Notes: generated by a model not told the origin, from the letters alone. Numbered from the stretch's first letter, positions 6,939 through 17,624 are shown. The stretch is 64,000 nt of DNA from Verrucomicrobiaceae bacterium (GCA_016795465.1 JAEUHK010000018.1:1-64000), one strand, 5' to 3'. Translations and numbers: made by a program.

Positions 6939-7298
6939 ATGATGATGCCTTTCACGATGGAAACGATCCGCAGCGCCACGATCGCCCCGCCGCAACGGCA
7001 GGTGGCGCAGCCGCGCATGCTGCCAAAGCAGGAGCCGCCATGGCATGTGATCCTGCTCGATGATGATCATCACACCTTCCGCTACGTCGTTGAGATGCTG
7101 GAGGACATCTTTGGGCATTCCGTGGAGACGGGCTTCAAAATGGCCACGGAGGTCCATGAGAGCGGCCGCGTGATCGTGGCCACCGTGCACAAGGAACTGG
7201 CGGAACTGCGCCAGGAGCAAATTCATCTCTACAAGCCGCGGCAGCCTTACGCGGACTGCAAAGGGCAGATGAAGGCGGTGATCGAGCGGTCGGAGTGA
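6939..7298 (+). CDS. clpS: ATP-dependent Clp protease adaptor ClpS
   Basis: A 119-residue ClpS-fold adaptor that hands N-degron substrates to the ClpA/ClpC chaperone. The signature WHVILLDDDHHTFRYVVEML carries the acidic DDD-x-H-T segment of the N-end-residue pocket, and HKELAELRQEQIHLYK matches the second half of the fold. The N-terminal 30 residues are a flexible extension, as in known ClpS, where it enters the Clp ring. No clpA/clpC lies in this window. The gene directly follows the GYF-like gene. Several Met codons (6939, 6942, 6945, 6957) make the exact start uncertain. Confidence 0.9.
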   Translation: MMMPFTMETIRSATIAPPQRQVAQPRMLPKQEPPWHVILLDDDHHTFRYVVEMLEDIFGHSVETGFKMATEVHESGRVIVATVHKELAELRQEQIHLYKPRQPYADCKGQMKAVIERSE

Positions 7299-7304
7299 AC
7301 GGAC

Positions 7305-7329
7305 GGGGCAGGAATGCCCCGGATACGGG
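7305..7329. repeat. 25-bp dispersed palindromic repeat, copy 1
   Basis: Contains the hairpin GGGGCAGGAATGCCCC followed by GGATACGG. The same 25 bases occur at 49233-49257. It lies between the convergent clpS and ArsC-like genes and has no T run, so it is not a standard terminator. Confidence 0.75.
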
Positions 7330-7333
7330 CAGC

Positions 7334-7690
7334 TCAAGCCAGCGCTGCGGCCCATTCGGCTTCTTGGAAGCCGACGAGATGCACACCGGCCTTTGCATCG
7401 GCCAGCAGCGGACGCTTCACCAGATTCCCGTGCGTGGAAAGCAAGGTAAGCGCCGCATCGACGGACATGCCGGGGAGCTTTGATTTGATGTCCATGGCCC
7501 GATAATCCTGCCCGGAGGTGTTGAAGAGGGCGCGGAGATCACCGCCACGCGCCTTCAAGGTCGCGCGAAGCTCCGCCACGGTCGGCGGAGTCTCGCGGAT
7601 GGGCAGCACCTCCGCCTCAATGCCTTGGCTTTTAAGCCAAGACAGAGCTTTGCGGCAGGTGGAGCAGCCTTGGTAGGCGTAAACCTTCAT
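7334..7690 (-). CDS. ArsC/Spx-family thioredoxin-like protein
   Basis: A 118-residue protein of the ArsC/Spx/YffB family. It starts MKVYAYQGCSTCRKALSWLK: the CxxC at the start of the first helix matches the redox pair of glutaredoxin-dependent reductases. Residues 80-105 (LLSTHGNLVKRPLL) contain the family's NP-x-L-x-KRP-like segment. It could be an arsenate reductase or, as in many bacteria, a YffB/Spx-like protein of unknown substrate; no ars genes lie nearby. The start is ATG 7690, five bases from the purA stop codon, so the two genes are probably one transcript. Confidence 0.85.
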   Translation of the reverse strand: MKVYAYQGCSTCRKALSWLKSQGIEAEVLPIRETPPTVAELRATLKARGGDLRALFNTSGQDYRAMDIKSKLPGMSVDAALTLLSTHGNLVKRPLLADAKAGVHLVGFQEAEWAAALA

Positions 7691-7695
7691 CGGGC

Positions 7696-9060
<1,365 letters not shown>

Positions 9061-9084
9061 TCACGCATCGCTGCCGGCGGGGAA

Positions 9085-9582
9085 TCAGGCAAGCTGCGAG
9101 GCAAAGTAGATCGCCGCACCGCAGGCGAGCAGGCCGAGGATGCCCACGAAGATCAGACCACCGGAGCCGGAGCCTTTGGTGACGGTCTTCGGACCGAAAC
9201 CGGTGCGCCGGCTGCGGTCATAGGGACGGGAGGCGAAGGAGCCGCTGGAAACAGTGCGGGAGGCAGCGCCACGGGCAGGAGCGGCCGGAGCCTCTTCATC
9301 GCCGATGAACACGCACTCGACATCGCCGAGGCTGAAGGAGCCGCCGTGATCGAGCTGGAGGGCCTCGACGCGCTGACCATTGATCTTGGTGCCGTTGGTG
9401 GAGCCGAGGTCGGCGAATATCCAGGTGCTGCCGTCGAAGGAGACTTCCCCGTGATGGCTGGAGACGGAATCGTCCGAGATGATGAGCTGGTTGTCATCGG
9501 CGCGACCGAGAGACATGCGCTCGGCGGTGATTTCGAGAAGGCCGGAGGAGCCGCTGGGGGTGGTGAACTGGATGCTAGGCAT
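9085..9582 (-). CDS. FHA-domain protein with C-terminal membrane anchor
   Basis: 165 residues. An FHA phosphothreonine-binding domain covers about residues 10-95: SLGRADDNQLIISDDSVSSHH carries the conserved Gly-Arg and Ser-x-x-His, and DLGSTNGTKING the Asn-Gly turn. A Ser/Ala-rich linker follows, then a single hydrophobic helix near residues 143-162, so the domain faces the cytoplasm on a tail anchor. It could read the output of Ser/Thr kinases such as the one at 61955, though nothing here proves the pairing. MPSIQF at 9582 is the start that begins the FHA fold. Confidence 0.9.
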   Translation of the reverse strand: MPSIQFTTPSGSSGLLEITAERMSLGRADDNQLIISDDSVSSHHGEVSFDGSTWIFADLGSTNGTKINGQRVEALQLDHGGSFSLGDVECVFIGDEEAPAAPARGAASRTVSSGSFASRPYDRSRRTGFGPKTVTKGSGSGGLIFVGILGLLACGAAIYFASQLA

Positions 9583-9649
9583 GGCAGGGAGGTTTTTTAG
9601 CAAGAACGGGGCGTCTAGGCAAGATGCAATATGCTCCCCTGCCCGGCTC

Positions 9650-12600
9650 TCAGGCGACCGCACCGACCTCGGGCTGGCGCAAACGGACGAGGACCGCCGC
9701 CCGGCGGGCGAGGCGGGTCAGGTCATCGAGCACCATGTAGCACATGGGGACGAGGAAAAGGGTGATGACGGTGGCAAAGAGGCTGCCATAGCCCATGGCC
9801 ACGGACATCGGCGTGAGGAACTGGGCGCTGGTGGCCTGCGCGGTGCGGTTATCGCCAAAAATCCATTCGAGGATCTGCTTCACCACGGGCGGCGAGTGCT
9901 CCACCATGGGCCCTAGATTGAAGATGAGAGGGATGAGCCCCACGAAGGTCGTGATCTGCGTGAGGAAGATGGCGCGGAAACGGGACGCGCCGCCTTCCGT
10001 GACAGCGCCGGCCATGTCGCTGCCGTCATCGCGAAGCTCGTTGATGCGATCGACGAGCACGAGGGTGTCATTCACGATCACGCCGGAGACAGCCAGGATG
10101 CCGCACAGGCTCATGAGGCTTAGCGGCATCTCATGGAAAAGATGTCCCAGCGTGGCTCCGACGACGCCGAAGGGGATCAGGATGAGCACGATGAGGGGCT
10201 GCAGGTAGCTCTTTAGCGGGATGGCGATGAGGGCGTAGAGGCTGAAAAGCACCAGCAAGGAGGACACGAGCAGCGCTTGGGAGCTTTCCTTCTCGCCACG
10301 GGCCTCGCCTTCGAAGCTCCAGCCGATGTGCGCATGCTGGGACATGAGTTCTTCGAGGAAGGGCACGAGTGACTCGCGCACCACGCCGGGGTTGGTGGTG
10401 GCCTTGTTGACATCGGCGGTGATGTTGAGGGCACGGCGACGGTCCACGCGTTTGATCGAGGTGAAGCCCTTGCCGACTTTCGCCTCGGCGACGCGGTTGA
10501 AGGGGATTTCGAGGCCGTTGGCGGCACGCACGCGCATCGAGTCCAGAGTGGCGAGTGATTTGCGGTCCTCTTTCGGATAGCGAAGCATCACTTTGACCTC
10601 GTTGCGACCGCGTTGGATGCGCTGAACCTCGTCACCAAAGAACACAGCACGCACCTGGCGGGCGAGGTCGTTGACGGTGAAGCCGAACTGCTGGGCCTCG
10701 GGCTTCAAACGCAGTTGAATCTCGTTTCGACCCGAGTCGAGGCTGTCGGACACGTCGAAGACGCCGGCGATGGTGTTGAGCCGCTCTTTGATCTGATCGG
10801 ACAGGGCGAGCAACTCATCAGGATTCGTGCCCGTGAGCTGGATGTCGATCGGATCACCGCTGCGCATGATCTCCGCACGGAAGGTCAGTTCCTCGGCGCC
10901 CGGAATGCTTTTCGAGCCGTAGGCGGCTTCGATGCGCTTTCGCCAGTCGGCGGCCATGTCCACCGTGCTCACCTGCATGCTTCGCTCCTCGGGACCATAG
11001 GTCTCGATAGTCACCTCGCCGCGATGACTGCCGCTGCCGCCGGACGAGCCGCGTGAGCTGCTGGTGGAGCCTGAGTTTGAAATGATGCCGCGGATCACCG
11101 GACGGCCATCCGGGCCGACGTAGTCCTTCCGCATCTGCTCGGCGAGTTCGTAGATCTTCGCGATGTGGTTGTCTGTGGTCTCAAACGGCGTTCCATCCAG
11201 CATCGTCAGGCGGCATTCGATGCGCTCGGATGCCACGCGGGGGAAAAATGTCGTCGGAATGCGGTCGCTGAAGTAAATCGCGAACAGCACGCCCAGCCCG
11301 CCAAAGACCGCGGCAAGCACCGAGTAGCGAAAATGAATGCAAAAACGCAGCGAGGGCCGGTACACCTTCGTGACAAACTTCGCCAGCAGGCCCTCCGAAA
11401 AGCGATGAACCGGATCGAGAGCATCCGCCGCCGTGCTCAAAATCGGAAAACGATGCGCGAGATGGCTTGGAAGGATCAATTTGGTCTCCAGCAAGGCCAG
11501 CAGCATCACACTGATGAATATGATGGCGATGGGCTGGAACATCACACCGAAGTCACCAAAGCCCGCGGCCATCGGCGAGAAGGCAGCAATGGTGGTGAGC
11601 ACGCCGAAAGTGATGGGAGCCGCGAGACGCTGCACGCCCTCGATGGCGGCATCCAGCGCCGACCTTCCCTCTTGTTTAAAGGTGTCCACCTGTTCCGCGG
11701 TGACGATGCTGTCATCCACCACGATGCCGAGCACGAGGATGAAGCCGAAGACGGAGCTCAAATTGATCGAGAGATCGAACAGCGGCATCAACGCGAAGGC
11801 ACCGAGGAAGCTCATGCACATGCCGACGGCCACCCAGAACACCGCGTCGAAGCGCAGAAATAAGCCCACGCAGATGAAGACGAGGATGAGCGAGCTGCGG
11901 GCGTTTTGCAGCAGCAGCGTGATGCGCCCCTTCACGATCTTCGAGCGGTCGTTCCAGAACTCCAGACGCACGCCGTCCGGCAACTTGCTGCCCTTGGTAA
12001 GAATGTAATCCTTCACATTCTGGGCGATCTCGATGGCGTTCTGTGACTTTTCACGCATCACGGTGATGGAGACGCAGCGTTTGCCGTCGAGGCGGGAGAT
12101 CAGCATGTTCTCGTTGAAGCCGTCGGCGATCTTCGCCACCTCGCCGAGCGTGAGCTTGGTGCCGTCCGGCCGTGTGAGGATCACGACACGAGCATAATCG
12201 GCACCGCTGTAAGCGCGGCCACGCGTGCGAATGGAAACATCACCCGCTTCAGTCTGCACCACGCCGGCGGGCAGATCAATGGCGCTGCCGCGGATGGCGC
12301 TGCTGATTTGATCCAAGGTGAGGCCGTATTTCCGCAACGTGGCCTCGGGAATCTCGATGCTGATCTCATACGGCCGCACGCCGCTGAGATTCGCGTGCGA
12401 GATGCCGGGCAGCGAGGCGATCTCATCACGAATTTGTTCCCCCAAACGACGGAGGTCACGCTCCGCCATGTCCGCCGCCAGCATGACGCTGATCACCGAG
12501 TCGAGGTGGTCGTCCTGCTGGATGATGGGCCGTTCCGCGAGCGTGGGGAAGTTTGGAATGGCATCGACGCGGATTTTCAGCTCGTCGAGGATGTCGCGGG

Positions 12601-12901
12601 CCTGCTTGGCGTCATTGATCTCGATCATCACCATGCCGCCACTGGATGAGGCGGTCGAAACGATGCGCTTGATGCCCGTGACCTGCTGAATGGCCTCCTC
12701 GACGCGCAGCACGATGGTCTCCTCCACCTCCTCCGGCGTGGCGCCGGGATACGGCACCTGGATGGAAAGGAAGCGCGACGGCATGTCCGGGAACACCTCG
12801 AGCGGGATGCGCCCCGTAAGCAGCGTCCAAAGGCCAAGCCCCATGATGGCGAGCATCATGAGATTAGCGGCGACGGAGTTGCGGGCGAACCAGGAAATCA
12901 T
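9650..12901 (-). CDS. RND-family efflux transporter (AcrB/CzcA superfamily)
   Basis: A 1,083-residue inner-membrane proton-driven pump subunit. The N-terminus (MISWFARNSVAANLMMLAIM, then RIPLEVFPDMPS) is the usual first transmembrane segment and porter entry. Two repeats of six membrane helices with two large periplasmic loops are evident. In helix 4, GIVVDDSIVTAE near residue 395 carries the paired Asp of proton relay. The helix-10 counterpart reads GVIVNDTLVLVDRIN, lacking the Lys of AcrB, so it belongs to a different subgroup and its substrate is unknown. A Ser/Gly-rich insertion (SGSTSSSRGSSGGSGSH) sits in the second half of the pump. No adaptor or outer-membrane factor gene is adjacent; the HlyD-like gene at 29557 is 17 kb away and paired with an ABC ATPase. 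Confidence 0.93.
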   Translation of the reverse strand: MISWFARNSVAANLMMLAIMGLGLWTLLTGRIPLEVFPDMPSRFLSIQVPYPGATPEEVEETIVLRVEEAIQQVTGIKRIVSTASSSGGMVMIEINDAKQARDILDELKIRVDAIPNFPTLAERPIIQQDDHLDSVISVMLAADMAERDLRRLGEQIRDEIASLPGISHANLSGVRPYEISIEIPEATLRKYGLTLDQISSAIRGSAIDLPAGVVQTEAGDVSIRTRGRAYSGADYARVVILTRPDGTKLTLGEVAKIADGFNENMLISRLDGKRCVSITVMREKSQNAIEIAQNVKDYILTKGSKLPDGVRLEFWNDRSKIVKGRITLLLQNARSSLILVFICVGLFLRFDAVFWVAVGMCMSFLGAFALMPLFDLSINLSSVFGFILVLGIVVDDSIVTAEQVDTFKQEGRSALDAAIEGVQRLAAPITFGVLTTIAAFSPMAAGFGDFGVMFQPIAIIFISVMLLALLETKLILPSHLAHRFPILSTAADALDPVHRFSEGLLAKFVTKVYRPSLRFCIHFRYSVLAAVFGGLGVLFAIYFSDRIPTTFFPRVASERIECRLTMLDGTPFETTDNHIAKIYELAEQMRKDYVGPDGRPVIRGIISNSGSTSSSRGSSGGSGSHRGEVTIETYGPEERSMQVSTVDMAADWRKRIEAAYGSKSIPGAEELTFRAEIMRSGDPIDIQLTGTNPDELLALSDQIKERLNTIAGVFDVSDSLDSGRNEIQLRLKPEAQQFGFTVNDLARQVRAVFFGDEVQRIQRGRNEVKVMLRYPKEDRKSLATLDSMRVRAANGLEIPFNRVAEAKVGKGFTSIKRVDRRRALNITADVNKATTNPGVVRESLVPFLEELMSQHAHIGWSFEGEARGEKESSQALLVSSLLVLFSLYALIAIPLKSYLQPLIVLILIPFGVVGATLGHLFHEMPLSLMSLCGILAVSGVIVNDTLVLVDRINELRDDGSDMAGAVTEGGASRFRAIFLTQITTFVGLIPLIFNLGPMVEHSPPVVKQILEWIFGDNRTAQATSAQFLTPMSVAMGYGSLFATVITLFLVPMCYMVLDDLTRLARRAAVLVRLRQPEVGAVA

Positions 12902-12950
12902 GAGCGCATGGTCAAGAGGGCACGAGAGGGGTCAAGAATAGCGCGGCAAT

Positions 12951-12980
12951 AAAAAAGGCGGAGCGCTTTCACGCCCCGCC
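12951..12980 (-). terminator. Rho-independent terminator of the PQQ-like gene
   Basis: Read on the minus strand, GGCGGGGCG pairs with CGCTCCGCC (one mismatch) and is followed by TTTTTT (A run at 12951-12956 on the plus strand). It lies 27 bases beyond the stop of the gene at 13008. Confidence 0.85.
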
Positions 12981-13007
12981 CTGTGGATCAAAAGTCTCGT
13001 TTAACGA

Positions 13008-14633
13008 TCACTTCGCCGCCTTGGCACCTTCTTTGAAGCAGTAGAGGTGCGTGTGGGTGGTGATGTAGAGGGCTCCATTGGCGGCGACGACGCTGCTGAG
13101 GAGCGGGCTGGGGAATTCGACGGTCTTGACGGCTTTTTCGTCGAGTGTTTTGCCTTCGGGGAGGATGAAGAGTTCGCCTTCTTCGTTGCCGATCCAGACT
13201 TTGCCGTCGGCGACGAGCGGGCTGGCCCAGATGTGGCCCTTGGTGTCGAACTTCCAGTATTCCTTGCCGGTCTTGGCATCGAGGCAGAAGAGGCGGCCGG
13301 TGTAGTCGGCGGCGTAAACGAGGCCGTCTTTGACCGCGGGGGTCGAGATGGAGCGCTCGATGCCTTTGAAGGTCCACACGGCCTTGCCGGTGATGTCGCC
13401 CGTTCCTTTCGGATCAATGCAGCTCAGGCAGCCAAGGCCTTCGCCGTGCTCAGGGTCCTGGCCTATGGGCACGTAGATGAGGCCGTCGGCAACGGTGGGC
13501 GTGGCGATGATTTCGGAGGGGCCGTCGTATTCGACATACTTGATGGGCTCGCCAGAGGAGTTCTTGCGATACTCGGGCGGGTTGGCGTCATAGCGCCAGA
13601 ATTCCTTCAGGATGTCGAAGTCGTCCTTCTTCTCGGTTTCGGGGGCCATGGAATAGACCCAGCCGTCACCCGCAGCGAAGATGATTTGTTTTTTGCCGTT
13701 CACGTCGAGCGAGTTCGGGCTGGACCAGGAGCAGTGCAGCACGCGGCTGGAGGCGATGTGGTCCTGCTCTCCGAGGAGGGTGCCGTCTTCCGCATTCAGC
13801 ATGATGAAGCTGGGCGAATCGGGCGCGGGGATGTTGGTGTGGGTCCAATCGACGCCGTTGCAGGTGGGGACGAAGACCTTGCCATCGACGACGAGCGGGA
13901 AACCGGCGGTGGCGTTGTGCTGGAAGACGCCGAGCTCTTTGTACATGTCATACACCCAGAGGATGTCGGCATCGGTTTTGCCGGGCGTGATGGGCGGCGT
14001 GGTCTTGCCGTCCTTGTCGAGCGGGGCCATGAAGGTGGCCTCGTCCTGCATGCCCTGGTTGCCATCGCTGAGGCCCTTCACGTCGAAGCAGATGATCTGG
14101 CAGCGGTTGCCGGGAACGTAGGCCTTGTCGCCGACGACGGTGGGGCTGGCGCAGATGCCGAGGTATTCCCAATCGTTCACTTTGCCGGTGCCCATCTTCG
14201 GGGAGACAAGCTGCCACTTAAAGTCGCCGGTGTATTCGTCGAAAACCATGACGATGCCGCGGTCGCCGGTGTGCTTTTCATCGCGGGGCGATTCGTTGTT
14301 CGTGCCGACATAGACCTGGCCATTCGCGATCACGGGCGTGCCGTAGGTCTGGGAGCCGAGCTTGGCGACCCAGAGGCAGTTCTTCGTCGTGCTCATGTCG
14401 ATGTCCTCGGCACCAGGAGCCTTGTTGGCGGTCTCGGCGTTCGGGCGGAGGCGGCCGGCCTCTTTCGGCGCGGCCTTTGGGCCGTATTTCTTGCCAGGAT
14501 CAAAGTCGGTGGGCAGTCCTTTTTCATCGGACACCATGTTGCGCGTGTTGCCGCCGCCCCACTGGGAGTAGTCGGCAGCGTGAAGCGTGGCGGACAAGGC
14601 CAGCGCGAGGAGGAGGGTGGGTTTGGTGGTCAT
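13008..14633 (-). CDS. Secreted PQQ-like beta-propeller protein
   Basis: 541 residues with a signal peptide (MTTKPTLLLALALSATLHA). The mature part starts DYSQWGGGNTRNMVSDEKGL, the tryptophan-containing opening typical of quinoprotein-like WD/PQQ propellers. Repeated blades such as GTPVIANGQVYVGT, SPTVVGDKAYVPG and TPTVADGLIYVPIGQDP, and at the end SPLVADGKVWIGNEEGELFIL, show the eight-bladed pattern. Dehydrogenase active-site residues and a cytochrome domain are not evident, so it is more likely a scaffold or sensor than an alcohol dehydrogenase. It shares architecture and strand with the 759-aa protein upstream, 57 bases away, probably in one transcript. It has its own terminator. Confidence 0.85.
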   Translation of the reverse strand: MTTKPTLLLALALSATLHAADYSQWGGGNTRNMVSDEKGLPTDFDPGKKYGPKAAPKEAGRLRPNAETANKAPGAEDIDMSTTKNCLWVAKLGSQTYGTPVIANGQVYVGTNNESPRDEKHTGDRGIVMVFDEYTGDFKWQLVSPKMGTGKVNDWEYLGICASPTVVGDKAYVPGNRCQIICFDVKGLSDGNQGMQDEATFMAPLDKDGKTTPPITPGKTDADILWVYDMYKELGVFQHNATAGFPLVVDGKVFVPTCNGVDWTHTNIPAPDSPSFIMLNAEDGTLLGEQDHIASSRVLHCSWSSPNSLDVNGKKQIIFAAGDGWVYSMAPETEKKDDFDILKEFWRYDANPPEYRKNSSGEPIKYVEYDGPSEIIATPTVADGLIYVPIGQDPEHGEGLGCLSCIDPKGTGDITGKAVWTFKGIERSISTPAVKDGLVYAADYTGRLFCLDAKTGKEYWKFDTKGHIWASPLVADGKVWIGNEEGELFILPEGKTLDEKAVKTVEFPSPLLSSVVAANGALYITTHTHLYCFKEGAKAAK

Positions 14634-14690
14634 GGAAACGGGTGGCGAGGAGTCAGCGGTCAGATGTTAGAAGTCCGAGGTAAGAGGTGA

Positions 14691-16970
14691 TCAATTCTGC
14701 GTAACGCTGAGGTTGTCGATGTACATGCGGCGCTGGTTGAGCGGGGTGAAGCCGAAGAGGCCGGGGCTGCCGTTTTGATGCACGCGGGGGAGCTTCACGT
14801 CGATGGTCCAGGCTTCGGGCTCGGCGGCGCCTTTTTCCCACACCTTGGCCTGCACGGAGCCGGAGCCGTCTGCACTGCTGTTGACGCGGGTTTTGAAGGT
14901 GTACCACTTGTTGGCGGTGAGCTTGAAGGGCACTTCCTGCTTCAGACGCTCAAGGTTGGAGCTGACTTCCAGCTTGCCGGCATTGCCGCGGAGGCAGATG
15001 AGGTAGCGCTGATGGATGAAACCGATGTCGGACTTCGAGCGGGCATTGCCCTCGGTGAGCACGTCGGCCTGCATGGTGTAGTTCTTGAGATGCGCTGGGG
15101 CGAGGAAGACGCTGGCGCGTTGGAAGAGCAGGCGGTCAAAGCTCTTGCCGAAGACCTTGTTGCCGTCCTTTTCCATAACCTGGAATTTGAAGCGGGCACC
15201 GATCCAAGGGAGCGGCGGGTAGGCGAATTTGTAGGCGGGGTTGTTCTGCGGATCGACGGGGAATTCTTCGGTGAGCGTGTAGCCTTCGAAGTCCTCGGTG
15301 ATGGGCAGGTCTTTCAGCGCACGACCACGAATGGTGCCGAAGAGACCGTCGGGGGCGGTGCCTTTGAAGGCGCCGGCGCTGATCTTCGCGTCAGGCGCGA
15401 CGACGAGCTCGCCGGCATCGTTGAATTTGGCGTCCATGGTGGCTTTCACCTTCGCGGTCGGCGGGATGAAGGATTCCCACTTCACGCCTTTGATGTCATT
15501 TTCGACGACGAAGCCGTTGGCGTCGATGCTGCGGATGCGGAAGCCTTGTTTTTCACCGGCGAGAATGACGGTTTCCGCCGGAATGATCTGGAGGGCGACC
15601 GCTTTGCCTGCTTTTGGGATTTCAGCGACCGGCGCGGCGTCCACTTTGATGCCGCTGTTTGGAATCGGGAAGGTGTAGAGCTTTTCGGTCGTGGTGACGT
15701 AGAGCACGCCATCGCACACGGAAGGAGCGCCGAGGCATTCGCCTTCGAGAGCGATCTCCTGGACGACTTCACCGGCTTTTTCGCCGGGTTTGACGACGAA
15801 GAGCTTACCAGCCATCAGCGGACAATACAGCAGGCCATCGACGTAAAGCGGCGAGGAGTGCAGGTTGGCATTGGAGAGCTTCATCTTCCAAAGCTCAGCG
15901 CCGGTATTGGCGTTGATAGCGAAGAGCTCGCCGCCGTCGCTGAGCTGATAAATCGTGTCACCGACGACCACGGGCGAGGAACTCGTCGCGCCGATGGCGA
16001 AGCGCCAAAGCTCGGCGGAAGGCTCCAAAGTGGCCGATTCGGTGGCAGGCGGCACTGGAGGCGTGAGCTTCGTGGGGAGCTTCAGGGCGATCATGCGGCC
16101 TTTGTCGCTCGTATCGACGTTTTCGTCGTTGTGGATGGCGATGAGCTTGTCGCCGCCGTGGAGCACCACACTCGGATTGACGCCGTTTTTGCAGAAGGGG
16201 AACTTCCAGTAGGGTTTTCCGTTCCGCGTGTTCACGCAGACGATGTGGCCGCAGCCGGTAGTGAAGTAAGCAACGCGTTTGCCATCGCGAGTTTCGAGCA
16301 CCGGAGTCGAGAAGGAGCTATCGACGGGGGGCGAAACGCCGGGAAGCGTCCACCAGACGAGTTGGCCGGTCTTTTTGTCGAAACCGTAGATGCGGTCAGC
16401 GGCCGGGCCGTCCGCGCCCCAGTTGGAGAAGATGAAATGCACCAAAACGTTGTCGCCCTCGATGACGGGGCTGCCGACGCGGCTGTTCGGGAAGGTCATG
16501 CGGCCGAGGTCTTCCATGAGCGGCTTTTCGAAGACCAATTTGCCGTCGAACTCGAAGCAGTAGAAGGTGCCCGCGTTGCTGACGAGGTAGATGCGCTTCG
16601 TCTCGGGGTCGATGGTGGGAGCGCCGATGGAGTAGCGGTTGTAGATCGAGTCGCTCAGGTAGTCAGGCAGCTCATGCTCCCAGATTTTGGCCCCGGTTTT
16701 CGCATCGAGGCAGGTCAGCAGCTCGATGAGGTCGGTCGTTTCGCCTTTGTAACCCCAGAGGATGACCTTGCCGTCGCAGATGACCGGTGTGCCGCGGCTG
16801 CGGGCCGCGTAGGTCCACGCGGGCTTGTCGGCCAGTTTGCCAGCGCCGGTGTAATGCTCCAGCGAGACGCCGTTTTGCAGCGGACCGCGCCAGTTGGTCC
16901 AATCATTGGCAAAAAGAGCGGGCGAAAGCGCCAAAGCGGCGGCGAGGGTGAGGTGGAAGCGTGGTTGCAT
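14691..16970 (-). CDS. Large secreted PQQ-like propeller protein with a C-terminal beta domain
   Basis: 759 residues. Signal peptide MQPRFHLTLAAALALSPALFA, then WTNWRGPLQNGVS, the Trp-x-x-Trp-Arg-Gly-Pro opening of PQQ-like propellers common in Verrucomicrobiota and Planctomycetes. Propeller blades (GTPVICDGKVILWG, GSPVIEGDNVLVHFI, SSPVVVGDTIYQLSDGGELF, SSPLYVDGLLYCPLMAGKLF) run to about residue 450. An Ig-like linker and a C-terminal LamG/DUF1080-like sandwich (KNYTMQADVLTEG, NKWYTFKTRVNSS, GSPGLFGFTPLNQRRMYIDN) follow and may bind sugars. The start is set at the signal peptide; an upstream Met ten codons earlier is less likely. Substrate and cofactor are unknown. Confidence 0.85.
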   Translation of the reverse strand: MQPRFHLTLAAALALSPALFANDWTNWRGPLQNGVSLEHYTGAGKLADKPAWTYAARSRGTPVICDGKVILWGYKGETTDLIELLTCLDAKTGAKIWEHELPDYLSDSIYNRYSIGAPTIDPETKRIYLVSNAGTFYCFEFDGKLVFEKPLMEDLGRMTFPNSRVGSPVIEGDNVLVHFIFSNWGADGPAADRIYGFDKKTGQLVWWTLPGVSPPVDSSFSTPVLETRDGKRVAYFTTGCGHIVCVNTRNGKPYWKFPFCKNGVNPSVVLHGGDKLIAIHNDENVDTSDKGRMIALKLPTKLTPPVPPATESATLEPSAELWRFAIGATSSSPVVVGDTIYQLSDGGELFAINANTGAELWKMKLSNANLHSSPLYVDGLLYCPLMAGKLFVVKPGEKAGEVVQEIALEGECLGAPSVCDGVLYVTTTEKLYTFPIPNSGIKVDAAPVAEIPKAGKAVALQIIPAETVILAGEKQGFRIRSIDANGFVVENDIKGVKWESFIPPTAKVKATMDAKFNDAGELVVAPDAKISAGAFKGTAPDGLFGTIRGRALKDLPITEDFEGYTLTEEFPVDPQNNPAYKFAYPPLPWIGARFKFQVMEKDGNKVFGKSFDRLLFQRASVFLAPAHLKNYTMQADVLTEGNARSKSDIGFIHQRYLICLRGNAGKLEVSSNLERLKQEVPFKLTANKWYTFKTRVNSSADGSGSVQAKVWEKGAAEPEAWTIDVKLPRVHQNGSPGLFGFTPLNQRRMYIDNLSVTQN

Positions 16971-17158
16971 GAAGAGAATAGAGGAACGTGACAAGATCAA
17001 AAGGGCTGGCGGAGCGGCAACGCGTTTTTCATCCCGTTCTCACGGGAAGGGAACCCTCCGGCACGGAGGGAAAAGGCGGGGCTGGGCAAAACGGGCTGTC
17101 CTGAGAACCTCTTTCGAGCGAGGTTGCGCTGCTGATTGGCAGGGCCCCTCAACGTCTG

Positions 17159-17323
17159 TCAAAGCGTGGTTCGACGAACCAACACGACCAGAGCAATCAG
17201 CACTACGATGGGGAGGACCGCACATTGCAGGTAATGGAACGCATCGTCCCCGCTCGTCAGGCGGGTTATCTCACGGGCCTTTTGGGCCTCGTAGATGGAT
17301 GTGCTGATCAACTGGATATACAT
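17159..17323 (-). CDS. 54-aa single-span membrane peptide
   Basis: Start ATG at 17321-17323, stop TGA at 17159-17161. The 54-residue product has a polar N-terminal half (MYIQLISTSIYEAQKAREIT) and then the hydrophobic helix VLPIVVLIALVVLV followed by Arg-Arg-Thr-Thr-Leu. The positive charges after the helix favour the C-terminus inside. There are no close neighbours: about 190 bases separate it from the PQQ-like gene, and an AT-rich stretch lies upstream. The family is not recognised. Codon use is normal and the hydrophobic/charged pattern is unlikely by chance. Confidence 0.6.
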   Translation of the reverse strand: MYIQLISTSIYEAQKAREITRLTSGDDAFHYLQCAVLPIVVLIALVVLVRRTTL

Positions 17324-17570
17324 ACTCGCTTATAACAATACCAGTAAACGACTTAGACCATCCACAACTTTTCAAACCTAAATCCTAACATTCAAACCGA
17401 ATGTTAATTTTGAATTCATCAAAAAGCCTAGTTTATATCTCCTGCCACTATATAACCCACGTCACAGATGTGCAGATTGCGTTGGCAACTGGCGGCTTCG
17501 CGTCGTGTACCACGGCACTCGGTGCTCAGCCTGCGCTTCACACTGAAAGAAGATCGGCCCCAAACCGGCC
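17324..17570. other. AT-rich intergenic stretch
   Basis: About 250 bases that are clearly more AT-rich than the surroundings. No convincing frame on either strand. It probably holds the promoter of the 54-aa peptide gene on the minus strand. Confidence 0.5.
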
Positions 17571-17606
17571 AAAAAAGAAGCGGCGTCCCGGTGTGGGACG
17601 CCGCTT
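17571..17606 (-). terminator. Rho-independent terminator of the MFS gene
   Basis: On the minus strand AAGCGGCGTCCC pairs perfectly with GGGACGCCGCTT around a 5-nt loop, then CTTTTTT follows (A-rich run at 17571-17577 on the plus strand). It lies 19 bases past the MFS stop. Confidence 0.92.
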
Positions 17607-17624
17607 GGAGGTAATGGGCTTTGC

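Noticed and set aside
7336-7690. Assignment of the ArsC-like gene as arsenate reductase in an ars operon
   Set aside because: The gene is linked to purA, not to arsR, arsB or acr3, and the CxxC pattern also fits YffB/Spx-type proteins.
13047-16991. Long plus-strand frames opposite the two PQQ-like genes (547 and 738 codons)
   Set aside because: Antisense shadows of well-supported secreted propeller genes; composition is His/Asp/Gly/Glu-rich with no domain.
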